Part shown: one piece after another, positions 1-7,993 of the stretch
Layout: each line of letters starts with the position of its first letter
Position numbering within the stretch: the stretch's first letter is position 1
Assembly: GCF_020091585.1 (NCBI RefSeq)
Contig: NZ_CP083582.1
Coordinates: forward strand, 3,596,001-3,660,000
Length of the DNA stretch: 64,000 nt
Reading direction: 5' to 3'
DNA from: Kovacikia minuta CCNUW1
Lineage (GTDB): Bacteria; Cyanobacteriota; Cyanobacteriia; Leptolyngbyales; Leptolyngbyaceae
Program-made: the position numbers and the translations under genes
The notes under the pieces: model-generated
The model's input: the letters and a program-made list of their open reading frames with translations, nothing else
Told to the model about the DNA's origin: nothing
Database searches by the model: none

Positions 1-620
1 GTGCCGTCAACACGGTCTGGCGAACCGAGACAGGTTGGAACGGGACAAACACGGATGTTGAAGGATTTCTATCGCCCTTACAAGAATTGGGGCGGGACTG
101 GACTCAGGCAAATGTGGTGGTTTTGGGTAACGGAGGGGCAGCCAGAGCCGTCGTAGCGGGTTGTGCCCAGTTAGGCTGTGCCGAAATCCAGGTGGTTGGA
201 CGCGACGACCAAAAGCTAGAGAACTTTTTGCACAGTTGGATGAATTCTTCCCTTTCGGTTAATTTGCAAGTTCATACCTGGAACAACTTACCGGAGCTTC
301 TGCCTGACACAACCCTACTCGTCAACACCACACCCATTGGCATGTCACCCCACCTTGATCGATCGCCCCTGAATCCTTCAGAAGTTGAACTGCTGTCTGC
401 CGATGTGATCGCCTACGACTTGATTTACACGCCTCGCCCCACTCTGTTTTTGCAACAGGCAAAACAACGGGGAGCGATCGCAATTGATGGTCTGGAAATG
501 CTTATCCAGCAAGGAGCCGCCGCCCTCAAAATTTGGCTCCAGCAGCCCGTCCCCGTTGAGGTGATGCGGCAGTCGTTACAGGAGCATTTAGGGGAAGGAG
601 TGGGAAAGAATAAAGATTAA
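1..620 (+). CDS. aroE: Shikimate 5-dehydrogenase, C-terminal part (5' end outside window)
   Basis: NADP-dependent reduction of 3-dehydroshikimate to shikimate in the aromatic amino acid pathway, cytosolic. The reading frame is open from the left edge (frame starting at base 3), so the N-terminal substrate domain is cut off. Visible motifs are NTVWRTETGWNGTNTD, the nucleotide-binding loop GNGGAARAV, the family signature NTTPIGM, DLIYTPRPT, and the C-terminal IDGLEMLIQQGAAAL. These are diagnostic of AroE, and the C-terminal end is of normal length. The gene stops at a TAA followed by heptad-type intergenic repeats. No frameshift or odd composition is seen. Confidence 0.95.
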   Translation, partial: AVNTVWRTETGWNGTNTDVEGFLSPLQELGRDWTQANVVVLGNGGAARAVVAGCAQLGCAEIQVVGRDDQKLENFLHSWMNSSLSVNLQVHTWNNLPELLPDTTLLVNTTPIGMSPHLDRSPLNPSEVELLSADVIAYDLIYTPRPTLFLQQAKQRGAIAIDGLEMLIQQGAAALKIWLQQPVPVEVMRQSLQEHLGEGVGKNKD

Positions 621-830
621 AAGAGTTTTAAGTTCTAAATTTTAAGTTTTAAGTTGGGAACGGGTTACTTGTCCTTTGTCATTCGTCATTGGTTTACTCT
701 TCCAACTCCCGTCTCTTCCCCATCCCATTCCCTATCCCCTGCTCCCTCAAACCGCAAAACTTAAAACTTAAAACTCTTTTCCCCTCCAACGCGGGTTAGG
801 ATACAACTAGAGGGTTAACAGGTCTTAACA
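621..830. repeat. Heptad-repeat intergenic region with inverted arms
   Basis: Tracts of TTTTAAG/TTCTAAA heptads near 625-655 are mirrored by CTTAAAA heptads near 760-780, so the spacer could fold into a long A/T-rich hairpin. Between them lies a C/T-rich stretch. No ORF with coding character is present. Confidence 0.6.
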
Positions 831-1178
831 ATGGTAGAACGTCCAATTAAAAAGTCAGAGCGTCAGGCAAAACCAGCCGCAGGGGAGGGAAGCGATCTCA
901 CTCCCACCGAATCTTCCAGAGAATCTGCCCCCCGGAGCAAAGACCGGGGTAAGGGCAAGGGCAAAAAAGGGGCACGCCAGGAGGAACCCAAACAAGCGAT
1001 TAATCCCGCTTTGATGCGCGGTCCCAAACCTGTCAAAGCCAAACCTCCCGTTGAGGAAGCACCTGCGGAAGAGGAAGTTCAGCCTGCTGAGGAAGTTCAG
1101 GCAGAAGCGGAAGCGGAAGCATCGCCAGAAGTTGCCGAAACAGAAATACCTGCGGAAGAAGCTCCTGCTGAGGCATGA
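831..1178 (+). CDS. Small charged low-complexity protein, conserved-hypothetical type
   Basis: 115 residues, function not recognised. The N-terminal half is rich in Lys/Arg/Ser with a basic patch (KDRGKGKGKKGARQ). It is followed by a Pro-rich linker (NPALMRGPKPVKAKPP), and the last 40 residues are almost pure Ala/Glu/Pro, strongly acidic. There is no signal peptide, membrane segment or Cys, so a soluble, largely disordered protein is expected. The basic-then-acidic layout suggests a nucleic-acid or protein-binding tail, but this is inference. It is a single-gene unit flanked by repeat-rich spacers. Confidence 0.6.
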   Translation: MVERPIKKSERQAKPAAGEGSDLTPTESSRESAPRSKDRGKGKGKKGARQEEPKQAINPALMRGPKPVKAKPPVEEAPAEEEVQPAEEVQAEAEAEASPEVAETEIPAEEAPAEA

Positions 1179-1478
1179 GGAAAGAAAGGATAGGATGAAG
1201 GATCAAAGTTTAAGGCTGTGTTGAAGTGAATGAAGCAGTGAACAGCGAAAGGGATGAAGAGATCCACGGGATGATAGTTTTATTTTTTATCCTTCATCCT
1301 TTATCTTTTCCCTGCTACCCACCACCTGCCACCTTTTTCCTCCCCTCCCTCTATTGAGAAAGTTGAATCTTTTTTAAGTAACCTCCCGGATACTAAAAAG
1401 AGTCATTATTTCCGCAAAAGTGTCCGAGAACATGCGTAGAATTGACTCGATATAGCTAATCAATTCTGGGGGATTGTC
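1179..1478. other. Intergenic spacer upstream of ccmK3
   Basis: 300 bases with no credible ORF. It contains a heptad-like C/T-rich tract (about 1285-1345). The promoter for the ccmK pair presumably lies in the last 100 bases, which are A/T-rich, but no clear -35/-10 pair can be assigned by eye. Confidence 0.4.
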
Positions 1479-1790
1479 ATGCCGCTTGCAGTTGGAGTCA
1501 TTCAAACGGATGGGTTTCCGCCCGTGCTAGCAGCAGCGGATGCGATGCTCAAGGCAGGTCGAGTCACGTTGGTTTACTATGGCTTGGCGGAGCGGGCAGA
1601 ATTTCTGGTTGCGGTGCGTGGACCCACATCCGAAGTCAGGAGGGCGGTTGAAGCCGGAATTGAGGCAGCCAACACGACACCTCCTGGTGGTAGGCTGGTT
1701 TCTCATTACCTTGTGCCGAACCCGCCAGAGAATGTTGAGTCAGTCCTGCCGTTAGAATTTACCGCTAAGGTCGAGCGCTTTCGCGTTTAA
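1479..1790 (+). CDS. ccmK3: Carboxysome shell protein, CcmK3 type
   Basis: Single bacterial-microcompartment (BMC) domain protein of 103 residues that forms part of the hexameric facets of the beta-carboxysome shell. The BMC fold runs from about residue 3 to 90 (AVGVIQTDGFPPVLAAADAM, then VRGPTSEVRRAVEAG and NPPENVESVLP). The segment YYGLAERAEF replaces the KIGS-type pore loop of CcmK1/CcmK2. This is characteristic of CcmK3, which is known to assemble with CcmK4 into mixed hexamers. It lies 183 bases upstream of ccmK4, the usual satellite pair separate from the main ccm operon, and the two are probably co-transcribed. Start ATG is supported by GGGGGATTGTC just upstream. Confidence 0.93.
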   Translation: MPLAVGVIQTDGFPPVLAAADAMLKAGRVTLVYYGLAERAEFLVAVRGPTSEVRRAVEAGIEAANTTPPGGRLVSHYLVPNPPENVESVLPLEFTAKVERFRV

Positions 1791-1973
1791 TTCAATTAGA
1801 TAGGAATAGCTAAAATCGGGAATCCTTCGGGGAGTGTTTGTTTGCTTACACCAGTCGTCAGAAAAGTTAGACCCAGTGGCAGGAGTGAACCCAGCCCCCC
1901 TGGCTGTTTTACCTCTAACCCCTAACCCCTGACACCTATTACCTGCTATCGTTTGATTTTTCAGGAGAAAATA

Positions 1974-2330
1974 ATGCCAAAAGCGGTTGGTTCAATTGAA
2001 ACAAAGGGGTTTCCTGCGGTTTTGGCTGCTGCCGATGCCATGGTCAAGGCTGGTCGAATTACCTTAGTGGGCTATATCCGGGCAGGCAGTGCCCGTTTTA
2101 CAGTCAACATCCGGGGTGATGTTTCTGAGGTAAAACGGGCAGTGGCAGCGGGGGTTGAAGCCGCAGAAAATGTCTACGGCGGTACGGTAGAGACGTGGGT
2201 GATTATTCCCAATCCCCATGAGAATGTGGAAGCGGTGCTTCCAATTGAATACGGTGAGGGAGTTGAGCGCTTCCGTCAGGCAGTGGAAGGAATACCCGCG
2301 ATCGGTCACCTGCCAAACGGTTCTCAGTAA
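1974..2330 (+). CDS. ccmK4: Carboxysome shell protein, CcmK4 type
   Basis: BMC-domain shell protein, 118 residues. The domain begins AVGSIETKGFPAVLAAADAM. The pore region is IRAGSARFTVNIRG, the RAGS-type loop of CcmK4, and the core ends in IPNPHENVEAVLPIEY. A C-terminal extension of about 25 residues (VERFRQAVEGIPAIGHLPNG) is normal for CcmK4. The start at 1974 is chosen over an in-frame ATG at 1953 because of a good ribosome site (CAGGAGAAAATA) and homology starting MPKAVG. It probably adjusts shell permeability together with CcmK3. Confidence 0.94.
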   Translation: MPKAVGSIETKGFPAVLAAADAMVKAGRITLVGYIRAGSARFTVNIRGDVSEVKRAVAAGVEAAENVYGGTVETWVIIPNPHENVEAVLPIEYGEGVERFRQAVEGIPAIGHLPNGSQ

Positions 2331-2394
2331 CGGTAACGATCGTGCTTGATATGCTCCAATCACTGGCATCCCAAGCATTGCTACCCGTGTTGAA

Positions 2395-3399
2395 ATGAAA
2401 CCTGTGGATTTGCAAGATGAGCCATCAGGGCTAGCGGCACTGACCCAGTCCCAATTGGATACCTGGGTTGTGCACGCGAAAACCTGCACTCCAATGGGGC
2501 GGTTGCCCGACTATATTCCGCTCCTGGCAAAGGTAAATCCCCAGTGGGTAGCCGTACAGGTGCAGCAGATTAACGGGGAAAAGTTTTCTGCTGGGGATGT
2601 GCAGCAGCCCTTTGCACTCATGAGTGTGGTGAAGCCATTTACGCTGCTGTTCTTGTTAGAACAGTTTGGAAGGGAACAGGTATTTACCCATGTTGGAATG
2701 AACCCTTCCGATCAATCCTTTCATTCCTTGCAGCAACTTAAGGAAGATCGGGGGTTCCCCCGCAATCCCATGATCAATAGTGGAGCGATCGCCCTCGCTG
2801 GGTTGCTACCCGGAAAAGACGGTACAGCCCGTTGTGAAGCTTTGCGCCTCTGGCTAAATCAACTATCGGGTAGTCAACTTGTCCTCAACGAGCACATGCT
2901 GGCATCTGTGCGATCGCTCAGCAATGAAGCCAACCGCGCGATCGCCGAGCTGCTGGCAAAATCTGGCCACCTGGATTCGGTTGAAATTGCCCTCGATACC
3001 TATAACCAAATTTGTTGCCTGTCGGGCACTGTCGCAGATCTAGCAAAACTGGGGACACTCCTTGCGGGAGGAGACGTGGAGACGCAGAGACGTGGAGACG
3101 CGGAGACTTCAATTCAAAATTCAAAATTCAAAATTCAAAACTCCCCTAGCACTCAGCACCTGAAGATGGTCAACGCTCTCATGCTCACCTGTGGTCTATA
3201 CGAAGCCTCTGGTCGCTTTGCCGTTCGGATGGGATTGCCGACCAAATCAGGGGTAAGCGGTGCCCTGCTGTCCGTTGTACCAGGGCAGGGCGCGATCGCT
3301 TGCTATAGTCCAGCCTTAGACTCAACTGGCAATTCCGTCGCCGGACTGTTTCTACTCGAAAAACTATCTCAAGAACTAGATCTCAGTGTTTTCAGTTAA
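2395..3399 (+). CDS. glsA: Glutaminase with an in-frame heptad-repeat insertion
   Basis: Beta-lactamase-fold glutaminase converting L-glutamine to glutamate and ammonia. The catalytic S-x-x-K is visible as SVVK in FALMSVVKPFTLLF. Further family blocks are GFPRNPMINSGAIAL, SNEANRAIA, DLAKLGTLLAGG and GLPTKSGVSGALL. Between the DLAKLGTLLAGG block and HLKMVNALMLTCGLYE lie about 25 residues (DVETQRRGDAETSIQN and following) that are a translated heptad-repeat tract at 3068-3144, not family sequence. The frame is kept, so a longer but possibly active enzyme is predicted, with the insert in a surface loop before the helix that leads to the KSG motif. The neighbouring ccmK genes have no obvious functional link. 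Confidence 0.9.
   Translation: MKPVDLQDEPSGLAALTQSQLDTWVVHAKTCTPMGRLPDYIPLLAKVNPQWVAVQVQQINGEKFSAGDVQQPFALMSVVKPFTLLFLLEQFGREQVFTHVGMNPSDQSFHSLQQLKEDRGFPRNPMINSGAIALAGLLPGKDGTARCEALRLWLNQLSGSQLVLNEHMLASVRSLSNEANRAIAELLAKSGHLDSVEIALDTYNQICCLSGTVADLAKLGTLLAGGDVETQRRGDAETSIQNSKFKIQNSPSTQHLKMVNALMLTCGLYEASGRFAVRMGLPTKSGVSGALLSVVPGQGAIACYSPALDSTGNSVAGLFLLEKLSQELDLSVFS
3068..3144. repeat. Heptad-repeat tract inside glsA
   Basis: Two adjacent degenerate heptad families, GGAGACG-like units followed by TTCAAAA units repeated four times. Same style of repeat as in the intergenic regions. Confidence 0.8.
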
Positions 3400-3402
3400 A
3401 GG

Positions 3403-3463
3403 TGTTAGGTGTCAGGTGTTAGGGAAAGGATAAAAGAAAAGTGGTAGGTGGTAGGGAAAGATG
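3403..3463. repeat. Intergenic heptad-repeat tract
   Basis: GTGTTAG/GTGTCAG and GTGGTAG heptads between convergent glsA and the M61 peptidase gene, followed by a C/T-rich tract to about 3560. No gene is seen here. Confidence 0.65.
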
Positions 3464-3544
3464 AAGGATATAAGGATAAAGGAGCAAAATTATCTCCTCA
3501 TCTCCCTTACCTTCCCCATCTCCTCCACCTCTTTACCTTCCCTC

Positions 3545-5344
3545 TCACCCTCTCACCTCTTTCAATGGCACCTTCAGCCAACCCAAAAAGGTTTGCTCTT
3601 GTTTGCGAGAGGGACGCTCAACGGGTACGATGTGAAACTGGCTGGACCTGGGTTCCGCCAGAGTTACAGGACGGCAGCATAATTCTTCCTGATGAAAGAA
3701 AGCAATCTCAACCGTTTCCCCTGTTCTGTAGTCCTTCAAGCGATCGCCAAGCTGTTCAGCACTGACTCGAATTCCATCCAGGGCGAGTAGCTCATCCCCC
3801 GCATCAATTCCTGCTTTCTGGGCAGGTGAAGCCGATTCCACAAACTTGACCAACTCTCGTCCGTTTTCCGTTTTAACCGTCATTCCCAGATAAGGAAGTG
3901 CTTCTGCGCTGTCGCCATTCGCCTTTAAGCGCAACCCAAAAGGTGCCAGATACTCATCAAACGGGAGGTCCTGCGTGCCATGCAAATATTGGGCAAAGAA
4001 CTCGGTTAGCTCAGTCCCGGCAACAGCCTCAATCACCTGTTGCAACTGTTCAGGTGTAAAGCCCACCTCAGGTTTGCCAAACTGCTGCCACATCTGACGC
4101 ATCACATCATCCAGCGATCGGCGGTTCTCGTGGCGTTCCCGGATTAACAGATCGAGTAATAGGGAAACCATCTCGCCCTTCAGGTAATAGGAGATCTGCG
4201 AGTTAGGGCTGTTAGCATCCTGCCGGTAAAGCTTAATCCAGGCATCGAAACTAGATTCACTCAAGGGTTGCACCTTTCGACCCGGTGTGGTTTGGTAACG
4301 GGTAATTTCCTTACCTAAAGCAATTAAGTAAGCACGCACATCATAAATTCCCGCCCGGTAAGGAATCACCAGGTCATAGAAGCTAGTTGTTCCTTCACTG
4401 AACCAGAGGGAGGGGGTGTAATTTTCCTGCTCGTAGTCAAACACCTCCAGAGCTTTGGGACGAATCCGCTTCACATTCCATAGGTGGAAAAATTCATGCG
4501 CGACCAACTGAATGAAGCGATCGTATTTTTCCTTATTGCGGAAACCAAAACGCTGGTAAATCAACGAACAGGAAGCCTTATGCTCCAATCCGCCAAATCC
4601 CTGGGAAGACAGGTGCAGCAGAAATAAATAGCGATCGTAGGGTAACCCCTCAAATAGATCCGCTTCTACCTGAATAATTTTTTGAATATCAGGCAACAAC
4701 CGCTCTGGCTGCAAATTTCCCCGTCCCCAAACTGCCAATTGATGCGGCTTACCCAACGCTTCAAAGGTATACACCTGATGAGCACCAACCTCAAACGGGC
4801 TATCCACCAACGTATCAAAGTTGGATGCCTCAAACGTATTGATTTGTCCAGCGACGGCAGGAAGGGCGGTGCTCACTTGCCAGTGCGATCGGGGTGGTAC
4901 CACCGTCACCTGAATCGGTAAGTGCTCATAGCCTGGAATATAGAAGAAAAGGGCTGCCCCATTAAAATAACCATGGGTTCCATCCAGATGGTTGGTTCGC
5001 ACCGTTAACTCATTCGCAAAAACTCGGTAGCGGATGGTAAGGGTTTGCTGTCCTTCGGGTTCAATTTGCCAGTGGTTCTTACCTACTTTTTTCCAGGGCA
5101 AGGCAACCCCGGCTGCCCCCCCTGCAAATACCTCAAAATCCTGTAAGTGCCTGGCATATTCCCGTACCAGGTAAGACCCTGGAGTCCAAACGGGCATTTT
5201 CAAGTCTAATGGTGCAGTTAGATTCCAACCTTCTACCTGCAAGCTCACCTCAAACAGGTGAGACTCCGGTTCTGCCATTGCCACCTGATAGTGAACTTGG
5301 GGAAAGGGGAGGAGGGGAAAAGGGGGGTGAATCAACAGGGTCAT
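3545..5344 (-). CDS. M61 family metallopeptidase with C-terminal PDZ domain
   Basis: Zinc aminopeptidase of the glycyl-aminopeptidase (M61) family, 599 residues. The N-terminal beta domain (VHYQVAMAEPESHLFEV) is followed by the thermolysin-like catalytic domain. This has the exopeptidase block GGLEHKAS, the zinc site HEFFHLWNVKR, and the downstream glutamate in LWFSEGTTSFYD. A PDZ domain with GMTVKTENGRELVKFVESAS and AGIDAGDELLALDG occupies roughly residues 490-570. The first 15 or so residues (TLLIHPPFPLLPFP) come from a purine-rich tract upstream of the conserved region, so the true start is uncertain. No signal peptide is seen, so it is probably cytosolic. Confidence 0.9.
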   Translation of the reverse strand: MTLLIHPPFPLLPFPQVHYQVAMAEPESHLFEVSLQVEGWNLTAPLDLKMPVWTPGSYLVREYARHLQDFEVFAGGAAGVALPWKKVGKNHWQIEPEGQQTLTIRYRVFANELTVRTNHLDGTHGYFNGAALFFYIPGYEHLPIQVTVVPPRSHWQVSTALPAVAGQINTFEASNFDTLVDSPFEVGAHQVYTFEALGKPHQLAVWGRGNLQPERLLPDIQKIIQVEADLFEGLPYDRYLFLLHLSSQGFGGLEHKASCSLIYQRFGFRNKEKYDRFIQLVAHEFFHLWNVKRIRPKALEVFDYEQENYTPSLWFSEGTTSFYDLVIPYRAGIYDVRAYLIALGKEITRYQTTPGRKVQPLSESSFDAWIKLYRQDANSPNSQISYYLKGEMVSLLLDLLIRERHENRRSLDDVMRQMWQQFGKPEVGFTPEQLQQVIEAVAGTELTEFFAQYLHGTQDLPFDEYLAPFGLRLKANGDSAEALPYLGMTVKTENGRELVKFVESASPAQKAGIDAGDELLALDGIRVSAEQLGDRLKDYRTGETVEIAFFHQEELCCRPVTLAEPRSSQFHIVPVERPSRKQEQTFLGWLKVPLKEVRG

Positions 5345-5539
5345 CCGACGCCAAACGAATTCCCAGTTCCTGGGAGTTCGCCAGTCGTTCTTGTGCCAAA
5401 TCCGAATCTTCCCGATTCATGTGTTTTCACCCGCTCTACCGAAAACGATCGCAATTTTTGTTTCAAACAAAGGGTATCTTCCCCCTCTTAGTCCACTTAA
5501 GCGAACGTGCTAAATTCCTGCGTCCTACAAAAGGAGCAA

Positions 5540-6247
5540 CTAATTCACGCTCTTATGTGCAAGCATTCCAGCTAAATGCATGAGTTGCTTCATATTGCTG
5601 AGATAAAGTGCCTGATTAGCCGGGTCAATCTTGAGCCAACCCTTACTTTCCAGCTTTTCCATAATTTTGCTCGTTTCCTCAACCCCAATATCGGTTACGT
5701 CTGCCAGATCCTTAGCGGGAATATTAAAAATTTCAATCCCGTTAGCTGATTCCTGCCCATAGTTTTCTCCAAGGGCAACCAGCGTGTTTGCCAGCTTAAC
5801 TGCTGGTGGCTGGTGGCGAAGTTGAAACCGAAGATTGGTCTGCCGCAAACGACGAACCATCAGTTGCAGCATCCGATGATGGAGTTGGGAATCTCTAAAC
5901 AGGGTTTGAATGAACCGTTGGGCAGAAATGCTGATCAGCTTCACCGCAGACAACGCAATCACATCGGTTGAACGGGGAGACTCATCTAAAATTGCCATTT
6001 CCCCAAAAAAGTCCCCTCGCCCTAAAATTGCGAGCGTAACAACCGCTTCACCGGCACCCGACAGCCGACGCACTTTGACCCAACCAGAGACAATAAAGTA
6101 AACCGCATTGCCCCAAGCATCCTCCATCAGGACAGCCCGGTTAGCGGGATATTCATGCTCAACTGCAACAGAGAGAAGCCATTCCAGGGTTTCTGGATTG
6201 GCAGCAGTTAAAAGCGGAAACAGTTCACTAAACGCCTCGATCTGCAT
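5540..6247 (-). CDS. Crp/Fnr family transcriptional regulator
   Basis: 235-residue regulator. The N-terminal cyclic-nucleotide-type beta-roll (about residues 15-120) carries FFGEMAILDESPRSTDV, which keeps the G-E and R-S/T residues that contact cAMP phosphate in Crp, so effector binding is plausible. A dimerisation helix (RFIQTLFRDSQLHHRMLQLM) and a winged helix-turn-helix (AKDLADVTDIGVEETSKIM) follow. The gene sits upstream of the peptidase on the same strand with a 195-base gap. No Cys cluster is present, so it is not an Fnr-type oxygen sensor. Its targets cannot be deduced. Confidence 0.88.
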   Translation of the reverse strand: MQIEAFSELFPLLTAANPETLEWLLSVAVEHEYPANRAVLMEDAWGNAVYFIVSGWVKVRRLSGAGEAVVTLAILGRGDFFGEMAILDESPRSTDVIALSAVKLISISAQRFIQTLFRDSQLHHRMLQLMVRRLRQTNLRFQLRHQPPAVKLANTLVALGENYGQESANGIEIFNIPAKDLADVTDIGVEETSKIMEKLESKGWLKIDPANQALYLSNMKQLMHLAGMLAHKSVN

Positions 6248-6407
6248 GAAAAGTCTGGGAAGTAAGAGTCTGAGAAATAAGAGGTTAAGTCAACCGCAAT
6301 TTTCGACTGGAAAACCGGTCACTTTGAAAAGATCCTCTTCATTTCATCATTGCAGGATTTCCAAGTTTTTCTCAGGGAGAATCTACGGATTATTGGAGCG
6401 TAAAGCA

Positions 6408-7275
6408 TTAGTATAGACGGTCTTCGACCATTGCTACTGCTTTCTCTAACTTAGGTAAGAGCAATTCCACATACCGAGACCAACCAACCACGATCGCCTG
6501 CTTGTGGGCCAGAGTTTCCGGGTCAATATCCGCTGGGGCAAAACTGAGCGGACGACCGGTCAAATCACAGCACACCAACCCGGCTGCCTTTGCCAGCGCC
6601 AACGGTCCGGTCGTGTCCCACAATTTCACACGACCGTTGCAATACAAGTAAAGCCCCGCTCGCCCCAACACCACTTCCATCACTTTCAAGCCAAAACTAC
6701 CAAGGGAGTAAAAATTTACCGCTGGAATGAGATGGGCAATCGCCTCGCCAAATTTTGCCTGATCCCGGTTCCCAATCACAATCGGACAAAACCCTGATGT
6801 TGGGGGAGCAGGTTCAGAAAGGGTAATCGCACTGGGAAGCCCATCCGCATTCGCCTGAAATAATCCCCAATTCAACCCGCCGTAATAAGAGCACATCGTA
6901 AGCGGGGGCACCAACCCAGCCAGCGATCGGTTGATAGTTTTGGAGCAACCCAACCATGACTGAGTAATCTTGCTTGCCGTGGATAAAATCCTCCGTTCCA
7001 TCGATTGGGTCAATACACCACAAGCGGGAAAAGTTGGCGTGGAACTGCTGCCTCGATTCAGGATTTTCCTCCGTGATAATCCCATCTGTTGGAAAAAGGG
7101 TAGAAAACTCTGCCGATAACCGCTGATCTAATGCCGTATCGATCGTGGTGACATAGTCATCTGGTCCCTTCTGAAAAACTTCGAATTGTCCGGCTGCCAT
7201 CTGCTCTGCCTGTTGACCACAACTGCGAATAAGTTGTCTGATTTGCAGGTCGATTTTGGGAGAAATGGGAGGCAT
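6408..7275 (-). CDS. Inositol monophosphatase/CysQ family phosphatase, apparent frameshift
   Basis: Mg-dependent, Li-sensitive-type phosphatase, possibly 3'(2'),5'-bisphosphate nucleotidase. The first part (from 7275) has the metal motifs IITEENPES and WCIDPIDGTEDF. The second part (ending 6408) has the distal motif WDTTGPLALAKAAG. They are in different frames. Reading GAT GTG CTC, skipping one T near 6887, then TAT TAC GGC GGG restores a continuous family sequence (PAYDVLYYGGLNWG). The break is thus a single-base insertion, either a real mutation or a base-calling error. Joined length would be about 288 residues, normal for the family. Substrate preference is not visible. Confidence 0.8.
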
Positions 7276-7445
7276 ACAAAAAAACTAGAATACAGGAGTC
7301 AGAATACAGTAGTTCTCATTGAAGTGGGACAGAAATTCCTCGTTCTTATAACAGAAGGCAGGAGGCAGAAAGCAAATACTGATTCTTTGCCCTCTACCCT
7401 CTGCCTTTTGAGCTATTGCAGTAGCTTCTGGCTCCTGCTAAGCAG
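7276..7445. repeat. Intergenic repeats between ycf35 and the phosphatase
   Basis: GCAGGAG/GCAGAAA and CCCTCTG/CCTTTTG heptad-like tracts (about 7355-7410). No ORF with coding character. Confidence 0.45.
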
Positions 7446-7477
7446 AAAAACGGGTTAACCGGGGAAGGGTTAACCCG
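7446..7477 (-). terminator. Rho-independent terminator downstream of ycf35
   Basis: On the minus strand a 10-bp stem CGGGTTAACC/GGTTAACCCG with a short loop is followed by TTTTT. It lies 25 bases past the ycf35 stop codon. Confidence 0.75.
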
Positions 7478-7501
7478 CTAGTTTGGGAACGCGCAGAGAA
7501 A

Positions 7502-7855
7502 CTACTTTTGCAAAACTAGTTTGACGTTTGCGTTTTGTAGACCAGGACGCTTAACTTCAGCCAGGGTCTTGTTAACAGCATACTTCTGGTTGATTGAGTT
7601 GATTAATTCGGTCTGGTTGTGCTTTTTAGCAACGCCCCACAGGTCAGCGATCAAGTCAAAAGAACCATCGGTGTTGCGAGACCAGCCCAGATCGTACTCG
7701 CCTTCCAAGACTGCAACGATGTCAGAGCGAACCCGCTGACCGTTATATCCACGAACATCAGCTTCCGTCTTAACGGAAATACCCAGGTCGCGAAGAGAAG
7801 CCTTCAGGATTTCAGCATCAGTAATCTTGGTGCGCAGAGTGCTAAAGTGAGACAT
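7502..7855 (-). CDS. ycf35: DUF1257 protein, Ycf35 homologue
   Basis: 117-residue protein of the DUF1257/Ycf35 family, conserved in cyanobacteria and red-lineage plastids, biochemical role unknown. Family features are the start SHFSTLRTKITDAEILKASL, the central VRGYNGQRVRSDIVAVLEG, and DLGWSRNTDGSFDLIADLWG. The start is fixed by a strong ribosome site (AGGAGGAAACCCAA) immediately upstream. It is adjacent to ycf46 on the same strand with a 138-base gap, and the pairing of two plastid-conserved unknowns may reflect a shared process. It ends with a clear terminator. Confidence 0.92.
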   Translation of the reverse strand: MSHFSTLRTKITDAEILKASLRDLGISVKTEADVRGYNGQRVRSDIVAVLEGEYDLGWSRNTDGSFDLIADLWGVAKKHNQTELINSINQKYAVNKTLAEVKRPGLQNANVKLVLQK

Positions 7856-7993
7856 TTGGGTTTCCTCCTGTGGAGATTTGAGAACAACGTTTGGTAGTTA
7901 GGAGCGAATAGCCATTCGCTAACAGCTATTTGCTTTTTGGGTTGACTGCTAGCTGACGCTAGCCTTTCCTCCTGTTGGGAGCAGGAGAAAGCT

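Noticed and set aside
2064-2489. Long minus-strand ORF opposite ccmK4
   Set aside because: Shadow of the real gene on the other strand; low-complexity unlikely protein, no start signals.
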